Of a stretch of DNA of 64,000 nucleotides, positions 54,112 to 62,228 are shown piece by piece. The position numbers were made by a program, and so were the translations under genes. Positions within the stretch are counted from its first letter, which is position 1; each line of letters begins with the position of its first letter. The notes beneath the pieces were generated by a model that worked only from the letters and a program-made list of their open reading frames with translations, was not told the origin of the DNA and searched no databases. Source of the DNA: Splendidivirga corallicola (GTDB lineage Bacteria > Bacteroidota > Bacteroidia > Cytophagales > Cyclobacteriaceae); contig JAUJEA010000007.1 in NCBI GenBank assembly GCA_030442035.1, positions 248,001 through 312,000 on the forward strand, in the 5' to 3' direction.

Positions 54112-54930
54112 ATGTCAATACATCAATCCAATATCAAGAAAGTAACTACGCATCAGTTGCAGGAAATGAAAAATCGCGGAGAAAAAATCTCTATGCTAAC
54201 AGCTTATGATTTTTCAATGGCAGGCATTTTAGATAAAGCAGGTATCGACGTCATTCTGGTTGGTGACTCTGCCTCTAATGTGATGGCTGGTAATGAAACA
54301 ACGCTGCCCATCACACTTGATCAGATGATTTATCATGCTACTTCCGTTATCAAAGCAGTGGACAGGGCATTTGTAATAGTAGATATTCCATTTGGCTCGT
54401 ACCAGGGAAACTCCTCTGAAGCGCTTAGATCGGCCATCAGAATTATGAAAGAATCAGGTGCTCATGGTGTAAAAATGGAGGGGGGAAGTGAAATTAAAGA
54501 ATCGGTAATCAGGATTTTGAGTGCTGGTGTTCCTGTTATGGGGCATTTAGGATTAACTCCTCAGTCGATCTTTAAATTTGGTACTTATACAGTCAGGGCT
54601 AAAGAAGAGCAAGAAGCAAAAAAACTTTTATCAGATGCAAAGCTCCTTGAGGATTGTGGTTGCTTTGGAATCGTGTTGGAAAAAATTCCCTCCGAATTGG
54701 CCAGCAGAGTAGCAGAGGAAGTATCAATACCGGTTATCGGTATTGGAGCTGGTCCTCATGTCGATGGTCAGGTGCTGGTTGTTCATGATATGCTGGGAAT
54801 AACCCAGGAGTTCAAACCAAGATTTTTAAGACAATACGCAGACCTGAATGAATCAATTACCCAGGCTGTAGGAAATTACATTAAGGACGTAAAAGGAAAA
54901 TCTTTTCCAAACGAGTCAGAATCTTATTAA
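54112..54930 (+). CDS. panB: 3-methyl-2-oxobutanoate hydroxymethyltransferase
   Basis: PanB adds a hydroxymethyl group from methylene-tetrahydrofolate to 2-oxoisovalerate, the first committed step to pantothenate and coenzyme A. The 272 residues show [32 protein letters not shown] with the metal-binding Asp, then [21 protein letters not shown] and the C-terminal [23 protein letters not shown]. The length is standard. panC is not adjacent. The gene ends 8 bp before the convergent cytochrome c gene. Confidence 0.97.
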   Translation: MSIHQSNIKKVTTHQLQEMKNRGEKISMLTAYDFSMAGILDKAGIDVILVGDSASNVMAGNETTLPITLDQMIYHATSVIKAVDRAFVIVDIPFGSYQGNSSEALRSAIRIMKESGAHGVKMEGGSEIKESVIRILSAGVPVMGHLGLTPQSIFKFGTYTVRAKEEQEAKKLLSDAKLLEDCGCFGIVLEKIPSELASRVAEEVSIPVIGIGAGPHVDGQVLVVHDMLGITQEFKPRFLRQYADLNESITQAVGNYIKDVKGKSFPNESESY

Positions 54931-54938
54931 GATCCGTA

Positions 54939-55448
54939 TTATTTCAAAGATGATTTTGTGGCAGAACAGTCTTTAAGTGCTTCTCCAACATCCTGAACCG
55001 TTATTAGCTTGTTTTCATCATTCATAACATTCAGAATATAGGTTGCTATTTCGGCGATCTCTATATTGGTCAATCTTTCATTGGCAGGCATAGGTTGATG
55101 ATACATAGTACCATTGACTATGATACTATCTGAAATTCCATGTTTAATAATGCAAATGGCCCTGGCTGGATTTTCAACCAGATAATCAGAATTCCTGACA
55201 GGAGGGATTAACCTTCCGATACCCGACCCCTCATTTTGATGACAATTACTACAAAGTTGAAGGTAAAGTTGTTTCCCCTCAATAATGTATTGCTTCAGTT
55301 TAAGTTGGTCCCTTCTGTCATTCCCTTGATCTGCAGAGGTCACTTCTGAGCCTTTTGAACTGCAAGCTATCATAACCGTTAAGCAAGTAATTACAATAGC
55401 TATGGTATTCAGAAAACCATTGGCTATGTTCGTTGAGTTATTTTGCAT
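54939..55448 (-). CDS. Cytochrome c, probable lipoprotein
   Basis: The 169-residue protein has a membrane-targeting N-terminus with a possible lipobox (VMIAC at 25-29) and a class I cytochrome c domain. The haem is bound by Cys66-Ser-Asn-Cys69-His70, and the likely sixth ligand is Met120 in HQPMPANERL. A monohaem electron carrier at the outer face of the inner membrane is expected. The gene overlaps the upstream SCO1 gene by 11 bp, so it is cotranslated with it and may supply electrons to a terminal oxidase. Confidence 0.9.
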   Translation of the reverse strand: MQNNSTNIANGFLNTIAIVITCLTVMIACSSKGSEVTSADQGNDRRDQLKLKQYIIEGKQLYLQLCSNCHQNEGSGIGRLIPPVRNSDYLVENPARAICIIKHGISDSIIVNGTMYHQPMPANERLTNIEIAEIATYILNVMNDENKLITVQDVGEALKDCSATKSSLK

Positions 55449-56109
55449 CCGGTGTTTGGTATTCTTCCTTCAACTTAACAATGTCTATCATCAACTGGTC
55501 AACCCGGTCGGCTTTCGTACCATCATATAACCCTCTTATCCTTCTTTCTTTGTCTACCAGGATAAAAGCCCCACTGTGCAGGTATCCTCCCGGTGCCTCT
55601 TCATCCTCTTTTGTTGTCACGATATAGCCTTTTTCTCCAAGTTCAAAAATCTCATCCCGGTCTCCTGTCAGGAACATCCATTTTTGACTATTATCAACAC
55701 CCAGCCGTTCGGCATAATCTTTTAAGAGCGCAACAGTATCGTATTCCGGATCAATGCTATGAGAAACAATGGCAAAACTGTTATCGTCCTTGAACTCCTC
55801 ATAAACTCTTAACATTTGTGTTTTCATTATTGGACAAATACTTGGACAGGAAGTAAAAAAGAAGTCAGCTACATAGATTTTATCACTCAGGGTTTTATTG
55901 GTAACTACATTACTGTCTTGATTGACCAAACTAAATTCCGGGATTGTATGATAGGCAGTATCGATTACTTTTTTTCCATCAATCTCTTTTTCCACAACAT
56001 CCCTATAACCTAATATCGGCAATCTATCTTCCTTTTGTTTTATTTCACAGGCAACTATAGTCACGGTGATCAGCAGGAGGAAAACTCCATTTTTTAATAT
56101 TCTATCCAT
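55438..56109 (-). CDS. SCO1/SenC-family copper chaperone lipoprotein
   Basis: The 223-residue thioredoxin-fold protein delivers copper to cytochrome c oxidase. The copper ligands are Cys88 and Cys92 in FTSCPSICPIM and a later histidine in YLHSGAFILVDKERRIRG. A lipobox ending at Cys21 (TIVAC) follows a hydrophobic signal. It is followed by the cytochrome c gene with an 11-bp overlap and preceded by hemJ with a 20-bp gap, so the group serves respiratory haem and copper proteins. Confidence 0.93.
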   Translation of the reverse strand: MDRILKNGVFLLLITVTIVACEIKQKEDRLPILGYRDVVEKEIDGKKVIDTAYHTIPEFSLVNQDSNVVTNKTLSDKIYVADFFFTSCPSICPIMKTQMLRVYEEFKDDNSFAIVSHSIDPEYDTVALLKDYAERLGVDNSQKWMFLTGDRDEIFELGEKGYIVTTKEDEEAPGGYLHSGAFILVDKERRIRGLYDGTKADRVDQLMIDIVKLKEEYQTPDAK

Positions 56110-56129
56110 TATCTATGGTGATTTTAAAA

Positions 56130-56663
56130 TTATTCTTTGGTTCGAAATTTCTTATAAATTTTGACCGCGATCATTAAGACGATTCCAAATAACACAAAGC
56201 CGATAAGCCCCCAGGTCATGTCCAAAGTATTTTTTAATACTACAAGAAATACAACACTCACCAGAAACATAGTGGCAACTTCGTTCCATATTCTAAGCTT
56301 TTGAGCGCTATAAACCGTTTTATCGGCCTGGAGTTTTTTATGAATATTAAAGCAAATAAAGTGATAAACATACAATCCCAGGACCAAACCTATTTTGATT
56401 AATAACCACCTGGGTGGGTTGGGAAAGAATTGATAAGCCAGACCCGAACCAAATATGAGTGTCAATACAGCGGAGGGCCATGTAATAATGTTCCATAGCC
56501 TTCTGGACATGAGCTTCAGCTGATCTTTTATAATAGTTCTGTCTGGCTCTTGTTTGTCATTTGCTTCCGTTTGATAAATGAATAATCTCACGTTGTAGAA
56601 TAAACCGGCAAACCAGGAAACCACAAAAATAATGTGTAGTGCTTTTAGGTATAAAAACAACAT
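56130..56663 (-). CDS. hemJ: Protoporphyrinogen IX oxidase HemJ (CopD-like)
   Basis: The 177-residue membrane protein has about five helices: LFLYLKALHIIFVVSWFAGLFYNVRLFIY at the start with the conserved His10, RRLWNIITWPSAVLTLIFG in the middle, and RWLLIKIGLVLGLYVYHFICF with the conserved lysine. HemJ oxidises protoporphyrinogen IX to protoporphyrin IX, the penultimate step of haem synthesis, in bacteria without HemG or HemY. Placement 20 bp upstream of SCO1 and cytochrome c fits haem supply to a respiratory chain. Confidence 0.88.
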   Translation of the reverse strand: MLFLYLKALHIIFVVSWFAGLFYNVRLFIYQTEANDKQEPDRTIIKDQLKLMSRRLWNIITWPSAVLTLIFGSGLAYQFFPNPPRWLLIKIGLVLGLYVYHFICFNIHKKLQADKTVYSAQKLRIWNEVATMFLVSVVFLVVLKNTLDMTWGLIGFVLFGIVLMIAVKIYKKFRTKE

Positions 56664-56747
56664 GAATTGAGATTATTTGATCAACGCTGCAAATGTAAGC
56701 ATAGAGGTCGTAAACCGCTAAGCAATAAGGGAGTTTCAACCAATAAA

Positions 56748-57560
56748 TTATTTCCAGCTAAGCACCTCTATGGAATCTCCGACAGCAACAGTTCCCTGGT
56801 TTTGATGCAAAAGGTTTTGTCCGAAATACACACTGTTTCCATTTTTTCGATAAGTCGATAGGGTTTTCAAGGGTTCACTTCCCTTCTCACCTGTTTGTTG
56901 ATTTACGGTTAACAGAACGCAACGTGCACAAGGCTTAACAGCATGGAAAGACTGGCCACCAATGCGCATTTCATGGAATTTATCTTCGATATAGGGTTCT
57001 CCCCCCGAAAACACCAGGTTCGGTCTAAACCTGTTCATTGGAACTGCCTCCTTCAATCTACCATTAAGGTCATTTAAAGATTCCTCCCCAATCATTAAAA
57101 ATGGATATGCATCAGCAAAACCTACTGTTTCATTATTTTTTGCATATTCTTTTTCAACATAGCGATGTGTCGCCTCGGGCATTTGGACAAGTCTGCATGG
57201 TTGATCGAGTGCTTCACTGAGCCATTGGTCTATTTCTTTTCCTACAAAAACTGCCTCACAGATATCGTTCCAAACACCCACTTCGATAAGCTCACCCTGC
57301 GCCTCAGTTACAGGTAGTTTGAAAGTTTCCAGGTTTTTAGTTTTATGCTTTAACAAAAGAAAATCTACGTGAACCTCCACACTAACAAGTGACATTTGCG
57401 GATACTTTCTTTGCGTCATGAAAGTATTTTCAGTATTGATGAGCATCCATTTTCTATCGTGTTCAAAGCCTGTTCGGGTAAGTTTCGCACGCTTTAATGG
57501 AAAACCACCCAACGATTTAATAGGATAAACGTTTATTTGAGATAGTACTAGTTTGGACAT
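56748..57560 (-). CDS. MOSC domain protein
   Basis: The 270-residue protein has an N-terminal MOSC beta-barrel domain (about 1-115: YPIKSLGGFPLKRAKLTRTGFEHDRKWMLI) and a C-terminal MOSC domain (about 125-265). The latter has MNRFRPNLVFSGGEPYIED and the cysteine motif KPCARCVLLTV, where the molybdenum cofactor sulphur would be handled. The layout matches YcbX/mARC-like proteins, which reduce N-hydroxylated compounds with an electron partner. The ferredoxin domain of YcbX is absent. It lies 84 bp upstream of hemJ on the same strand. Confidence 0.9.
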   Translation of the reverse strand: MSKLVLSQINVYPIKSLGGFPLKRAKLTRTGFEHDRKWMLINTENTFMTQRKYPQMSLVSVEVHVDFLLLKHKTKNLETFKLPVTEAQGELIEVGVWNDICEAVFVGKEIDQWLSEALDQPCRLVQMPEATHRYVEKEYAKNNETVGFADAYPFLMIGEESLNDLNGRLKEAVPMNRFRPNLVFSGGEPYIEDKFHEMRIGGQSFHAVKPCARCVLLTVNQQTGEKGSEPLKTLSTYRKNGNSVYFGQNLLHQNQGTVAVGDSIEVLSWK

Positions 57561-57784
57561 TTTACCCCTTTGATTTTATAGTCGGAATTGATAAGATTGG
57601 TTTGCAATATAAATTTTTAAATCCTAATTATTGAGATTTGAAAGTTTATTAACCTTATGAAGATTTTATCGTTCTATGTGAAACATGGTCTTAGTGAAGG
57701 AGATGAAATTGGGATTGGTAAAGATTATTGTTTATTTTTATTTCACTATTTGTAGCAATTGATAAACTATTTCCGGAAGAAGGC

Positions 57785-58465
57785 ATGAGTACACAAAGTA
57801 ACCTGTGGTATTTTGAGGATGTGGATTTGTATGATATTTTATGTCCCCATAAAGTGGAGGGCATGCAGGAAAGTCATACTTTTAACAAGTTCAAGAAAGA
57901 TGAATTCATCTATTTCCCTGACGAACCTTCTGATCATATATACCTCGTTTCTGAGGGCAGAATTAAGATTGGTGCTTATACCGAAGATGGCAGAGAGGTT
58001 GTAAAAACAATCCTGTCTCCTGGAGAGGTTTTTGGTGAACTCGCATTGGTTGGAGAGGAAAAAAGGACAGATTTTGCTATTGCAATGGATCACGATACCA
58101 GGGTGTGTCCTATGAATATCTCCGATATGCAACAGCTCATGGCGATCAACAGGGATCTTAGCTTGAAGATTTTTAAGCTGATCGGCTTTCGGATAAAAAA
58201 ACTTGAAAGAAGAATAGAATCACTGGTGTTCAAGGATGCCAGGTCAAGAATTGTAGACTTCATCAGAGACCTTGCCTATGAAAAGGGAAAAAAGGTAGGA
58301 TTCGAAACACTAATAAAAAATCATTTTACACATCAGGATATTGCCAACCTTACCGGAACCTCGAGGCAAACGGTTACCACCATCCTGAACGAACTCAAAG
58401 ACCAAAATTTAATCAATTTCGATAGAAGAAGAATATTAGTAAGGGACTTAGATAAATTACATTAG
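57785..58465 (+). CDS. Crp/Fnr-family transcriptional regulator
   Basis: The 226-residue protein has a cyclic-nucleotide-binding-type N-terminal domain (about 25-140: FPDEPSDHIYLVSEGRIKIGAY, then GEVFGELALVGEEKRTDFAIA), a dimerisation helix, and a C-terminal winged helix with HQDIANLTGTSRQTVTTILNELKD. The phosphate-cassette arginine of true cAMP receptors is not clear (GELALVGEEKRTD), so the effector is uncertain. No cysteine cluster of Fnr type is seen. I start it at the ATG at 57785, with a GGAAGAAGG stretch just before. The frame runs 19 codons upstream to a TTG. Confidence 0.9.
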   Translation: MSTQSNLWYFEDVDLYDILCPHKVEGMQESHTFNKFKKDEFIYFPDEPSDHIYLVSEGRIKIGAYTEDGREVVKTILSPGEVFGELALVGEEKRTDFAIAMDHDTRVCPMNISDMQQLMAINRDLSLKIFKLIGFRIKKLERRIESLVFKDARSRIVDFIRDLAYEKGKKVGFETLIKNHFTHQDIANLTGTSRQTVTTILNELKDQNLINFDRRRILVRDLDKLH

Positions 58466-58547
58466 TGCACTGTTTGTCTGATTGCTGACAATCCGGATAC
58501 ATCTTCACAATTCATTTATCCGTACTAGTGCCTAAAACATATAGACC

Positions 58548-59408
58548 ATGCAGAAATTAAGTTACTTACTATTTTCGGTTTTCACATTTTTATCATTAAC
58601 TGCTAACGCACAAAGTCCCTGGACCCAAAAGAAGGGAGAAGGTTATTTTCAACTCTCTTATACAACCATTGCAGACTATTCGGCACTGTTTCTGGCTGAT
58701 GGTGGCTCCTGGCGCTTGAGCCGCCCTGTTTCGGATATCACACTTTCTTTCTACGGAGAATATGGGTTGTCTGATGATATAACCATTTTAACTTCAGTTC
58801 CCTTTAAACTCCTGGAAACGGGAAATGAGTTGGTGCAAAACCCAAGTATTGCTGTTCCGACTATTGGCGCGGGCAATTTGAATACGTTAGGCAATTTGCA
58901 GGTAGGGGTCAGGAAAAATTTTGTGAACAAAAATTTCATCTTATCAGGACAAATAAAAGCTGAGCTCCCTACCGGGAGTTTTGACGCAGCAACCGGTTTG
59001 CGTTCAGGCCTTGACGCATTGAGCATTATACCTTCAGTGAGTATTGGAAAAGGATGGACAGATTATTATGGCTACATCAATGTGGGGACGAGTATAAGAA
59101 CCAATGACTATAGTGGGGATCTCATCATTGGAGGAGAATTAGGTGCTCATGTTTTAGATCGCCTATGGCTCATTGCTGTTTTGGATATTATAGAAAACTT
59201 TGAAAACGGCAATGTTCAAGAGGACAGCAGAAACCTGGAGACAGGCCTTTATGTAAATAACCAGGAATTCCTGGCTTATGGGTTCAAAGGTATTGTTGAG
59301 ATCACTGACAATTTTGGCGTAAACGTTGCCTTTTACGGAGCATCTTCCGGTAATTTCGTGGCCAGGCGAGCTTCTACGAACTTTGGTGCTTACTTTAAGT
59401 TGAAATAG
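58548..59408 (+). CDS. Secreted probable outer-membrane beta-barrel protein
   Basis: The 286-residue protein has a signal peptide (about 1-22, FLSLTANAQS) and a body of repeated amphipathic strands with glycine/aromatic endings: GYFQLSYTTIADY, SFYGEYGLSDDITILTSVPF, AVPTIGAGNLNTLGNLQVGVRKNF and SGQIKAELPTG. The end AYFKLK fits a barrel. It resembles small Bacteroidota proteins of the phenol-degradation outer-membrane (MetA) group, but the family cannot be fixed by eye. A terminator-like hairpin follows at 59671-59701. Confidence 0.7.
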   Translation: MQKLSYLLFSVFTFLSLTANAQSPWTQKKGEGYFQLSYTTIADYSALFLADGGSWRLSRPVSDITLSFYGEYGLSDDITILTSVPFKLLETGNELVQNPSIAVPTIGAGNLNTLGNLQVGVRKNFVNKNFILSGQIKAELPTGSFDAATGLRSGLDALSIIPSVSIGKGWTDYYGYINVGTSIRTNDYSGDLIIGGELGAHVLDRLWLIAVLDIIENFENGNVQEDSRNLETGLYVNNQEFLAYGFKGIVEITDNFGVNVAFYGASSGNFVARRASTNFGAYFKLK

Positions 59409-59512
59409 AGGGGATCGATCGGGAACCAAAGTATTTGAATCCTTCAACCAAAAAGGAAAAAAATTTATTTAGCCGGGCCTAAAAAGTATCATTTGGTATT
59501 GTTAGAAAAGCT

Positions 59513-59650
59513 CATTGCCTTGTTTGGGCAAGACCTTAGATGAAAGCTTCAGGTATTAGGTCTCAGGTTTCAGCTTTTATGATGTCTTTAGCCTGCTAAA
59601 GATTATTTAATACCTGAAACCTGATAGCTAAGGCTTATCTTAATGGCATT
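59513..59650. repeat. Dispersed inverted-repeat element, copy B
   Basis: CAGGTATTAGGTCTCAGG (left) faces ACCTGAAACCTGATAGCT (right), and AATGGCATT ends the copy at 59642-59650. The left end is worn (CATTGCC at about 59513). The internal words match copies A and C, but no flanking direct repeat is evident, which suggests an older insertion. Confidence 0.6.
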
Positions 59651-59670
59651 GAATGTCTTTATACTAAATT

Positions 59671-59701
59671 CTTGCTACTTATTACTAGCAAGGGCTTTTT
59701 T
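59671..59701 (+). terminator. Possible terminator
   Basis: CTTGCTA (59671-59677) pairs with TAGCAAG (59686-59692) through an 8-nt loop, followed by GGC and six T. It lies 260 bp after the nearest upstream plus-strand gene. Confidence 0.45.
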
Positions 59702-59716
59702 AGGGGGACTATTTAA

Positions 59717-60325
59717 TTAATTCAGAATCTCTTTGAACTGATCGATGGTTTGAAGATCTTTTTCTTCATCAACATCGCTCAACAGCTCAAGTGTGGAATA
59801 CATTAACTTATGGGTTTTGATATCTGTTAAAGTATCAGCGTACACTGTGGAGGTGCTCCATTTTTTATGTACAAAGAAATCCCGATGCAATTTATTCATC
59901 CCTAGAAGGTAATAACCACCATCCATTGTGGGACCTACTACTACTTCTCTTTGAGTGAGTTGATCAAATGCTTCCTGAATGGTTTGAGATGTGAGCTCAT
60001 AACAATCGCTACCGATGATACATGCCGACTCATAACCCGCCCTGAACACATGATCAAAGGCATTCAACATTCGGTCACCGAGGTCATGTCCGTTTTGTAA
60101 TTGTTTGTGATATTGGTGATTGTCCCATAGATCATCCTTATCGATAAAGTCGGTATAAAAAACAATTTTATCGCAATCCAATGAACTGGTGATCTCTTTA
60201 GTCCTGGATAACAATAATTTATAAATCTCCAAGGCCTTGGGCTTTCCAATTGTTGCTGCCAATCTTGTTTTGACTTTACCCAGTTCTGGGTTCTTAACGA
60301 ATATTATCAATGCATTTTTACTCAT
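59717..60325 (-). CDS. DUF2064 glycosyltransferase-fold protein (TIGR04282 type)
   Basis: The 202-residue protein has a GT-A-like fold: IIFVKNPELGKVKTRLA at the N-terminus (about 7-23), CIIGSDCYEL in the middle (the DxD-like strand end), and VVGPTMDGGYYLLG. The DUF2064 family includes members annotated as arsenosugar biosynthesis glycosyltransferases in which they partner a radical SAM enzyme. No arsenic gene is present here, so that function is unsupported. It overlaps the rhodanese gene by 8 bp. Confidence 0.85.
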   Translation of the reverse strand: MSKNALIIFVKNPELGKVKTRLAATIGKPKALEIYKLLLSRTKEITSSLDCDKIVFYTDFIDKDDLWDNHQYHKQLQNGHDLGDRMLNAFDHVFRAGYESACIIGSDCYELTSQTIQEAFDQLTQREVVVGPTMDGGYYLLGMNKLHRDFFVHKKWSTSTVYADTLTDIKTHKLMYSTLELLSDVDEEKDLQTIDQFKEILN

Positions 60326-60818
60326 AAACTTTTATTCCTTTCTCCAACCATTTCGACCAGTTTTTGTTGTAGGTATGCACCGAATCGGTTTTGGTATTTT
60401 CGGCATTCACTACTTCGTTGTCCTCATTTTTCCATTGAAATATTCCACCGTATAAGTTGTAAACATTTTCAAATCCCATTTCCAACAACCTTTCACCAAT
60501 TCTCTCGCTTCTGTAACCAACCGAACAATAAACAATCACCTCTGCCGCCTGATCAATTTTCGCAACATCTTTAGCCTTGAATCCTTCATAGGATATTAAA
60601 TGAGCTCCTTCTATATGGCTCACATCGTACTCCTCTTTAGACCTGATATCAAGTAGTACAACTTGCTTGCTGTGGGTTAATTTTTCCTTTAATCTTTCAG
60701 GTTTTATTAAAGGAACCGTTTTTTGATATAATGATTCAAGCATCTGGTCCATATTTTTCTGGGCAAAGCAAGAAGCAAATGGCAAAAGGCACAAAAAGAG
60801 TAAAATATATCTGATCAT
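60318..60818 (-). CDS. Exported rhodanese-like domain protein
   Basis: The 166-residue protein has a hydrophobic signal (MIRYILLFLCLLPFASCFAQ) and a rhodanese domain (about 45-145: VVLLDIRSKEEYDVSHIEGAHLISYEGF). The active-site loop is CSVGYRSE with the persulphide cysteine. Rhodaneses carry sulphane sulphur. Being exported, this one may act in periplasmic sulphur chemistry. I chose the ATG at 60818. A frame to 60875 would put a basic stretch before the signal. It is coupled to the DUF2064 gene by overlap. Confidence 0.86.
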   Translation of the reverse strand: MIRYILLFLCLLPFASCFAQKNMDQMLESLYQKTVPLIKPERLKEKLTHSKQVVLLDIRSKEEYDVSHIEGAHLISYEGFKAKDVAKIDQAAEVIVYCSVGYRSERIGERLLEMGFENVYNLYGGIFQWKNEDNEVVNAENTKTDSVHTYNKNWSKWLEKGIKVYE

Positions 60819-60888
60819 ACGTTTGATGTTGCGATTTACATAACGTTTTAGATGGTAACATAGTTCTAAATTCATAATAGCGTGAGGT

Positions 60889-61884
60889 TTATAAGTGCAG
60901 TGATTTGAGTAAATCCAATGCTGCCCTGTAAGCTGAAACTTCCCCCTTCCTTACTCGTTCCTCTATAACCATCAATTCATTTTTTACATATTCCTTTTGG
61001 AAAAATTGTTTTCTCAACGCATGGTTTATATGCTCATGCATCCATTGAAGATTTTGTAACCCCCGGTTTTTATTCCAATGTTGATTTGATTTTAACAAAG
61101 TCTCGTGCTCTCGAATAATGTCCCAAATTTCCTTAATGCCTGTGTGCTGAATGGAGGAACAAGTACTTACTTTTGGATACCAACCGCTCTCCGAGGAAGG
61201 GAATAGGTGAAGTGCATTTTGATATTCGGCTTTGGCCCGATTGGCTGCCTTTATATTATCTCCATCACTTTTCGTGATGGCCACGGCATCCGCCATTTCC
61301 ATGATACCCTTTTTCATTCCTTGCAATTCATCTCCGGCACCGGGAAGCATCAATAAAAGAAAAAAATCCACCATATCGTTTACTGCCACCTCAGATTGTC
61401 CTACACCAACAGTTTCAATAAAAATAACTTCATATCCTGCTGCTTCGCAAAGCAACATGACCTCCCTGGTCTTTAATGCAACACCACCCAATGCATTTTG
61501 TGAAGCTGAGGGACGGATATAGGCCATAGGGTTGTGTGATAACTGTTCCATACGGGTTTTATCACCAAGTATACTCCCTCCCGATCTTTGACTGCTTGGA
61601 TCAATCGTCAATACCGCTAGTTTTTTATCCAGTCCTGTCACATATTTTCCCAGGGATTCTATAAACGTACTTTTTCCTACTCCTGGAACCCCGGTAATGC
61701 CCACCCTGGTAGCGTTACCAGTTCGTCCCATAACTTGATCAAGTATTTCAACAGCCAGTTCATTATCGTCTGACAACTGGCTTTCCATCAAAGTAATGGC
61801 TTTACTCAGAAGTATCCGATCACCTGATAAAATTCCATCTACACATTCCGCTACTGTTGGTCTTGCTCTTTTTTTATAGGCCAT
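60889..61884 (-). CDS. meaB: Methylmalonyl-CoA mutase-associated GTPase MeaB
   Basis: MeaB is a G3E-type GTPase that loads and protects the B12 cofactor of methylmalonyl-CoA mutase. The 331 residues have Walker A GVPGVGKST (65-73), the switch region VGQSEVAVNDMVDFF, AVAITKSDGDN (the NKxD-like element is TKSD) and the DPSSQRSGGSILGDKTRM segment. The mutase genes are not in the window. It is a single gene, 70 bp upstream of the rhodanese gene. Confidence 0.95.
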   Translation of the reverse strand: MAYKKRARPTVAECVDGILSGDRILLSKAITLMESQLSDDNELAVEILDQVMGRTGNATRVGITGVPGVGKSTFIESLGKYVTGLDKKLAVLTIDPSSQRSGGSILGDKTRMEQLSHNPMAYIRPSASQNALGGVALKTREVMLLCEAAGYEVIFIETVGVGQSEVAVNDMVDFFLLLMLPGAGDELQGMKKGIMEMADAVAITKSDGDNIKAANRAKAEYQNALHLFPSSESGWYPKVSTCSSIQHTGIKEIWDIIREHETLLKSNQHWNKNRGLQNLQWMHEHINHALRKQFFQKEYVKNELMVIEERVRKGEVSAYRAALDLLKSLHL

Positions 61885-62228
61885 GGTGTTTAAAAATAGA
61901 AAATAATTTCTGTTACAAAGAAAATTCGGTCAGGATTGATCGAAATGAATTACGAATGACAAATTAATGCCATTTTTAAGGAAATATTTTAAAAGCTTTC
62001 AGGTCTCAGGTATCAGACTTCAGCCTAAAAGATGTTTTTAGTGCGCCAGAAGATTATCTGACACCTGAAACCTGATGACTAAAAGCTTATCTAAATGGCA
62101 TTAAATGACAAATTACGATTCATGTACACCCCGGATATCCAATTGAAATTCCTTTAGTACTTTTTAAACTTGAACACTTTAACACGACAGAAAATCTCTA
62201 TCTTTAAATACCGTTATATGATAGTTTT
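61885..62228. other. Spacer with repeat copy C between meaB and the CHASE2 gene
   Basis: It holds copy C of the dispersed element with its 11-bp flanking repeats (61955-62114). Close to the CHASE2 start there is a partial version of the start-proximal motif (TACTTTTTAAACTTGAACAC at about 62158). I see no gene. Confidence 0.5.
61955..62114. repeat. Dispersed inverted-repeat element, copy C, with flanking direct repeats
   Basis: The element is 61966-62103. Its ends, AATGCCATT and AATGGCATT, are perfect 9-bp inverted repeats. Inside, CAGGTCTCAGGTATCAG faces CTGACACCTGAAACCTG. The 11-mer AATGACAAATT flanks it exactly on both sides (61955-61965 and 62104-62114), which looks like a target-site duplication. 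Flanks differ from those of copy A by one base, yet left and right match within each copy. Confidence 0.78.

Larger units (their letters stand above)
59409..59716. other. Spacer with repeat copy B and a terminator-like hairpin
   Basis: The stretch contains copy B of the dispersed inverted-repeat element (about 59513-59650) and the hairpin at 59671-59701. I see no gene. Confidence 0.5.

Noticed and set aside
59717-60325. Arsenosugar gene cluster
   Set aside because: Only the family name suggests it; no arsenic methyltransferase, radical SAM or resistance gene is in the neighbourhood.
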